Source of the DNA: Diaporthe sp. PMI_573
Taxonomy: Eukaryota; Ascomycota; Sordariomycetes; Diaporthales; Diaporthaceae
Length of the DNA stretch: 64,000 nt
Direction: 5' to 3'
NCBI GenBank assembly: GCA_021399435.1
Contig: JAJTUP010000104.1
Location: forward strand, 123,915 to 187,914
The notes under the pieces were generated by a model. The model was not told the DNA's origin. It was given only the letters and a program-made list of their open reading frames with translations, and did not search any database. Positions 63,042 to 64,000 of this stretch are shown piece by piece (the first letter of the stretch is position 1; every line of letters starts with the position of its first letter). Made by a program: the position numbers and the translations under genes.

Positions 63042-64000
63042 TGTGTTGATCGTTTACAGCAGGGCGTAGTTGATGTTTGATTATTGGACCTTGGGACGCG
63101 ATATTGTTTCAGGAGGAAAAGCTCTGCAAAGACTTGTTCTAACAGGCTTGCCTAGGGCTAGCAGCAGTTTGGGGAAGTTTAAAGTGCGGTCACATCGCCG
63201 CCAACGGGGCTAATGACTGTCACTGGAGCTCTGAATTCCTTATCTAGATTTACAGAGGCAGTCCTCTGAATTTTCCCCATTTTGATCCTTTATCTTCGGC
63301 GGTGGCGTGGCCCAGTGAAACACCTGGTGAATGACTTATAAAATGCTGTGCGATATAGGCAGCATAGCCCTCCTTGCTGATTATGGGAGGCTGAAACTAG
63401 GCTGAAAGAGTTGGAAGATGGGGAGGGGGAGATATGTAGTTTATTATTTTAGGTGACGCAGCAAATATAAGATGTAAGTCAGCACGCGTGCCGGGCAATG
63501 CTCAGTTTCATGAACCCAGGACAGCACCAGGGATACCCGTTTGGGTGGTTCGGGAAATAACAACGGAAGGATAACGCTTCGACTGGGCATGGTACCATTT
63601 GTTATTGCTGGATGTGGTGCTCGGCGTCGTTGTTGGACTTATGGCTACGGGCAGCAGTCGAGCACGTTCGGGCTGGCCGCAGCGGATATTCGGTTCCGAG
63701 ACTTTGGCATCAGGCGCGTGCTGATGCCTTTGGACAAAGGATTGAATCGAAAGTGGTCTAAGCAGATCGCAGACAACCACGTTCTGACAGTGTATAGGGT
63801 GCCCCAAAAGTGCCAACTGCCAAATGGAGACTTCTCGCAACACCCCCTGCGCGTTGGCGATATCGTACATTGATGAAAGAAACACTGTAGTGTTGTGGGT
63901 AATCATCCTTATTACCCTCGGCTCGGCCATGGAGCTGTCCTAAAGGCACAAAACTTTGATGACGAGAATGTGACAAGCGTGAGGGTGGGGTGTGAAGATC
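63042..64000. other. Upstream of the H2A.Z copy; no confirmed gene
   Basis: Overlapping frames on both strands at 63508-63930 (minus, ATG at 63930) and 63541-63873 (plus) show no recognisable domain. Which, if either, is coding cannot be decided. Confidence 0.35.

Overview
The window looks like chromosomal DNA of a filamentous ascomycete (Pezizomycotina). The evidence is short spliceosomal introns (46-344 bp, GT..AG with CTRAC-like branch sites), fungus-specific families (Clr5-domain, Zn2Cys6, FTA2-like, Est1-type proteins), and fungal transposon groups (hAT, Tc1/mariner, MULE, Tad-type LINE, chromodomain Ty3). It is gene-poor and transposon-rich, and it holds many truncated copies of otherwise ordinary genes. 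It therefore resembles an accessory or subtelomere-like compartment rather than a core region; that is inference.

Layout. 1-12 kb: a Clr5-domain gene whose downstream exon runs in frame into a hAT transposase tail with an intact hAT 3' end; a two-exon regulator carrying both a Zn2Cys6 and a bZIP DNA-binding domain; mariner and hAT relics around an unknown gene. 12-19 kb: a P450 pseudogene, the C-terminal piece of an aromatic-ring monooxygenase next to a hAT scrap, a short TPR-like ORF, and a MULE scrap. 19.1-22.0 kb: an almost complete hAT element (2836 bp, TIRs, perfect 8-bp TSD) whose transposase is broken by a 10-bp tandem duplication. 22.5-27 kb: a 72-aa two-exon gene, a solo LTR, a decayed mariner, a hAT tail and a RING-H2 gene. 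27.7-30.1 kb: a three-exon Est1-type DNA/RNA-binding protein gene with a TATA box. 31-37.9 kb: an insulysin tail pseudogene, an FTA2-like ORF, a J-domain gene and an acidic nuclear-type protein. 38-44.6 kb: a chromodomain Ty3 remnant with its LTR, a duplicated copy of the Est1 gene's 3' end, a LINE endonuclease scrap, a BTB gene and a MULE N-terminus. 45.4-46.5 kb: a GCN4/CPC1-like bZIP gene. 47-55.1 kb: two LINE copies of the same family tail to tail, giving a 1.6-kb inverted repeat that looked identical where compared. 55.5-64 kb: a promoter with triplicated palindromes in front of a coiled-coil gene, then a run of pseudogenes (MDR oxidoreductase, feruloyl esterase, histone H2A.Z).

Working genes are few: the Clr5 gene, the Zn2Cys6-bZIP factor, the 72-aa gene, the RING-H2 gene, the Est1-type gene, the J-domain gene, the CPC1-like factor, the acidic protein and the 255-aa coiled-coil protein. 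They form no evident pathway or cluster. The strongest leads are the Clr5-hAT fusion, the dual Zn2Cys6-bZIP factor, the LINE inverted repeat, the palindrome-rich promoter at 55.5 kb and the H2A.Z pseudogene.
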